Shown: positions 60,930-64,000 of the stretch, piece by piece
How the letters are laid out: each line of letters starts with the position of its first letter
Numbering within the stretch: the first letter of the stretch is position 1
Origin: Toxonevra muliebris
Lineage: Eukaryota; Arthropoda; Insecta; Diptera; Pallopteridae
Assembly: GCA_963691655.1 (NCBI GenBank)
Contig: OY829329.1
Span: 52,677,279 to 52,741,278, forward strand
Reading direction: 5' to 3'
Length of the DNA: 64,000 nucleotides
The notes under the pieces: model-generated
The model's database searches: none
Seen by the model: only the letters and a program-made list of their open reading frames with translations
What the model was told of the DNA's origin: nothing
Made by a program: the position numbers and the translations under genes

Positions 60930-61184
60930 TCTGTGATTTTTTTGTAATTTTCAGCCATTTTTTTTAGTTTAAGATTAAAAGAAAACTTGGAAAGACCAAT
61001 TTCTAAAGCTTCAAGGCATTTATCCACTCTTGCCCTTGACTGATAGGGTCCAACAAATGCATCATCGTATCTAATTTATTTATTTACACATCAGTTTCAT
61101 AAAAATTATTTATGAAGATTTTCTTCGAATTAAATCCTCCCCCCTCATCCCCCTCTCCCCGAAAAAAATCCTGCTCCGGCCCTG
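60930..61184 (-). mobile_element. hAT-like non-autonomous element, end fragment
   Basis: The fragment ends in TCCGGCCCTG at 61184, the inverse of the CAGGGCCG terminus at 15964. It shares TGATAGGGTCCAACAAATGC, ATCAGTTTCATAAAAATTAT and GATTTTCTTCGAA blocks with the copies at 15964-16861 and 45060-45957. The other half is missing. Confidence 0.65.
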
Positions 61185-61840
61185 GCTCCAATCATTTGTT
61201 TAAATCAAATGACTCTGGACTATATATAAATTTTTAACATGTTTACTCATGTATGATATTAAATTTCATGAAATTTTTTTATAAACTTACAGTGACCTAT
61301 AAGAAATTTTGTCAACATTTTGTATAAACACAAAGAACTGTCTGTTATATGTGTAGTTCTAGCCACTGACCAGTAAATTTACATTTCCAGATTAAACCAT
61401 AAACACATAATTTTCAAGTAGTCGAAAAAAAGCATAAACACTTTAAACTAACCTTATTATCTATAATCCATTGAGTTTACTTGTTTGGCCAATGATGGCA
61501 TCAAATTTCACAAAACAAACACACACACACACACATACAAAATATAAACATAAATCCATAAAAATCTTATCACATTTTGGAAATTTTCAGTAACATTTTC
61601 TTTTATTGCTTATCTTTATTAGTGAAATACAATGAAAGGAATCACTGTATGTATGTGTGTGTGTGTGTGTGGTTGTTGGTTTTTTCTTTTAGAAAAATGT
61701 TTTCAAATCAACACTTCACCATACAGTGTAATAAAGACCTAACTAAAAAACTATTGAATATGTAGCTATAACATTGTGTCACTGTAACGCTAAAGATCTC
61801 TCTTCTACTGTCTTTCTTTAACTCACATCTTTGCTCATTA
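61185..61840. other. non-coding DNA
   Basis: CA runs lie near 61519-61534 and a GT run near 61655-61671. No gene is seen. Confidence 0.5.
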
Positions 61841-62724
61841 CACCATACAACAAAATGAAAAAAATGACAATACCCATCTCCAAATTTGATGGTTCATAAT
61901 GTCTTTTGGTCAGCTGAATCCGAATCTGCCATCAGTTTTGTCGTAGCAACTCAGCTTTAACGGTTTCGAAGATATTGGTGCTAATATGTCGTTGAAGATG
62001 CATTTACTCCATTTTCATCTAAACTTTTTTCCACCAAATTTTGGTGAAGTGAGTGATGAACAGGATGAACGCTATCACCAAGACCTAAAATCAATGGAAT
62101 TTCGGTATCATGGTTTATGAAATGAGGAAATGCAGCCAATTATTGTTGAATGATCATTAGAGACGCCAATCCCAAAAACCAACAACAGACAAAATGTAAA
62201 AACTACTCAATTTTCTGTTTAATTAAAAGCAATGTTATACACGAAAATTAATGAAATCCTTGTTTTTTGTTTCTAACTCCCAAACTAGAGTTTAGAAACC
62301 CATCGCTAAGCCATTGCGCAAGAGTTCACGCTATCGATTCATATAAAATTCAGCAATAAGATATATTCCGTTTTCAGCACGTAATAAAGACCAAAGAATA
62401 GGTAATTGAAAAAAAGAAAAGCGTTTTTTTGGTCAGAATTTCAACTTCGAATCTCTATAACTTTTGACTGAAATAAAATAGAGAATCAAATAAACTCTTA
62501 AATTAAAGATAATTTAATTTTGGAAAGATATAGATGCTTAACTTTTTATTTCGGAAAAATGGTAATTTTGATAAAAATGTCGACCCATGTCTGGAAAATC
62601 AAAAAATTGCCTATATCTCAAAAACCTGAGTTGCTACGACAAAACTGATGGCAGAATCGGAGCGGACTAAAAGACATTAAGTACCATCAAATTTGGAGAT
62701 GGGTAAAAACAGTGTTGTATAGTG
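61841..62724. mobile_element. foldback element with ~110-bp inverted arms
   Basis: The left arm starts CACCATACAACA at 61841 and the right arm, read inward from 62724, CACTATACAACA. Both continue with CCCATCTCCAAATTTGATGG and CTGCCATCAGTTTTGTCGTA then GCAACTCAG (left 61873-61954, right about 62627-62703). TTA flanks both ends (61838-61840 and 62725-62727), which would fit a three-base PIF/Harbinger-type target, but the class is not proven. The 884-bp body has no coding frame. Confidence 0.65.
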
Positions 62725-62727
62725 TTA

Positions 62728-63709
62728 TTATCAGAATGTAAATATTTAGTATTTTTCTATGAATCATCTCTCAACCAAAATTCTTTTGCTTTTGTTCAAT
62801 TTAAGTGTGACTGATTTCTTGTGTTTTTTTTTTTTGGTTTTTTGATGCTAGTTAATTGTAAACAATTTGTGTTCTAGGAAATTTAAGCCTAGAAACTCAG
62901 ACCAAAACTAAGCAACCGCACATGTCGCATATAATGTTCTGATAAATGGGTTTCCTCTCTTTTATCTTCTTCATTTCTATTTTTTCTTTTATATTTATTT
63001 TTTTTTTAAAGGTTATAGTTAAATTTGCTTAACCTTGGTCTTTTAATTGCTTGTGCCTACTTAGGTGGCACATAAGATATAAGTAAAATGAAACAACTTG
63101 TTGTGCTGGGCGTGTCAAATTGAAGAAAACATATTCGTATTGGTAATGAATGATTTTCTATTTGTTTAAAAATACATGTCAATACAAGTTTTGGCAAGGA
63201 TTTTGAGACAGGCTCTTTGGTGTTCGGCTTTTATTCTTTCATTCAACTTTATACACCTGTGGAAAATCTATAATTTTATTGAGACAAGTTTCTGTGCAGT
63301 TTTCTTTTTTTTTATATTTACCTTAAAAAATTTAGACATTGAAGAGTGTCTTTTTTGAACCTTATGTTTACTACACTTGTAGAAAATTGTTGTCTTTATG
63401 TTGATTTATACTTTATACACTCGTATAAATTATAATTTGAGCTACTCTTTTATATCCTTTTTTTAAATTTTATATTTCATATACTAGCAAAAATATTAGT
63501 CTTTATTGATAAAGCATTACTGGCTTTTTGCTTTATACACCCCTAGAAAATATTAATTTCTATTACGCTTACTTTATACAATAGCTGTGTTTTTTGAGTC
63601 GCGCATATAGGATAATTATTGCAGTGGCAAAAGAAACGCGCATCCCTGTTAGTTATATATAAATATACTTTTTTATTTAAAACTAAATTTGGAGAAGGAA
63701 TATCGAAGA
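62728..63709. other. non-coding DNA
   Basis: T-rich DNA without recognised features. TTTATACAC recurs near 63249, 63410 and 63533. Confidence 0.45.
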
Positions 63710-63739
63710 GAGAAAGAAGAAGGGGTTGGGTGTATACTA

Positions 63740-64000
63740 TACCTGTAAAAAGACCTTTGGGAAAAGATGTGGATTGCCACCGTACGTTAGTCATGGAATG
63801 TACTGCACAATCATTTGACCCATCATCACCTATGGGTCCCTCGTCTGGTGGAAGGCGTTACAGAAGTACAGAGACTTGTCACCCTGGGGGTCTTTGGAGC
63901 TGTAAAAAGTGCACTTCAGGAATGTCTGAATATGATATTTCATCTCTTACCGCTTGTTCAAGGCTGTGCCGCAATAGGAGCTTTTAGACTAAGAGAATCT
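63740..64000 (+). pseudogene. LINE reverse-transcriptase C-terminal fragment, runs off window
   Basis: One frame reads FGKRCGLPPYVSH, then a stop, then PIITYGSLVWWKALQK (63820-63860), the conserved region after the reverse-transcriptase palm in I/R1-type LINEs. After a frameshift, VQRLVTLGVFGAVKSALQ and LNMIFHLLPL, then AAIGAFRLRES, continue to the window end and match the RT thumb of the same clade. Base composition is more GC-rich than the flanks, which fits an imported element. The fragment aligns in kind, though not closely, with 44385-44560 and precedes the part present at 54970. It is inactive, and its 3' end lies outside. Confidence 0.68.

Noticed and set aside
1..64000. CRISPR arrays, operons, ribosome-binding sites or bacterial origins
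   Set aside because: No regularly spaced direct repeats with unique spacers and no bacterial-style gene layout; the sequence is clearly eukaryotic.

Overview
The window looks like a gene-poor, AT-rich stretch of an insect nuclear genome, most likely a higher fly (Diptera). This is inferred from the dense homopolymer and ACAT/CA/GT microsatellites, the absence of any prokaryotic-style gene packing, a CAX/AAC-repeat-rich coding exon of fly type, and the mix of Tc1/mariner, hAT-like, I/R1-type LINE and tRNA-derived SINE remnants. I see only one convincing host coding segment: a first coding exon on the minus strand (31562-31951, 130 codons) that ends in an exact GTAAGT splice donor. A TATA-less Inr/DPE-type candidate core promoter lies 336 bases upstream, with no ATG in between. 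The rest reads as intron or intergenic DNA carrying mobile-element debris. I could not identify the host gene.

Layout. 1-6 kb: AT-rich DNA with a purine-rich minisatellite, then a truncated copy (2476-3770) of a minisatellite-bearing hAT-like element. 6-8.1 kb: a foldback element with internal tandem repeats, abutted by a dead Tc1-like element (6645-8093). 11-13.2 kb: a complete hAT-like element with 8-bp target duplication, inverted relative to the 2.5-kb copy and carrying two tandem tRNA-derived SINEs. 14.7-17.6 kb: a possible hAT-like element, then a Tc1-like deletion derivative split by a second hAT-like element with a perfect 8-bp duplication. 19.6-27.3 kb: a long non-coding stretch with about ten copies of a roughly 45-bp motif, and a 5'-truncated LINE (26724-27029). 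31.5-32.3 kb: the host exon and candidate promoter. 33.7-34.9 kb: three neighbouring inverted-repeat elements.

36-37.1 kb: a SINE interrupted by about 0.96 kb yet still bracketed by a perfect 14-bp duplication. 41.9-43.4 kb: a dispersed repeat containing a purine-rich minisatellite, followed directly by a mariner-type MITE with perfect 66-bp termini. 44.2-46 kb: a decayed LINE and another hAT-like copy. 51.1-52.1 kb: a 1-kb nearly palindromic foldback element with a perfect 8-bp duplication. 52.6 kb: a 99-bp Harbinger-like MITE. 54.3-56.1 kb: a 39-bp-unit minisatellite interrupted by a 1.1-kb LINE carrying RNase H. 59.3-60.5 kb: a nearly complete but inactivated mariner-superfamily element of DD37E spacing. 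60.9-62.7 kb: another hAT-like fragment and a long-TIR foldback element. 63.7 kb to the end: a LINE reverse-transcriptase fragment running off the window.

No pathway or operon can be drawn from one host exon. The story of this window is repeated nested transposition into a large non-coding region. All statements rest on reading by eye, so boundaries of decayed elements are approximate.
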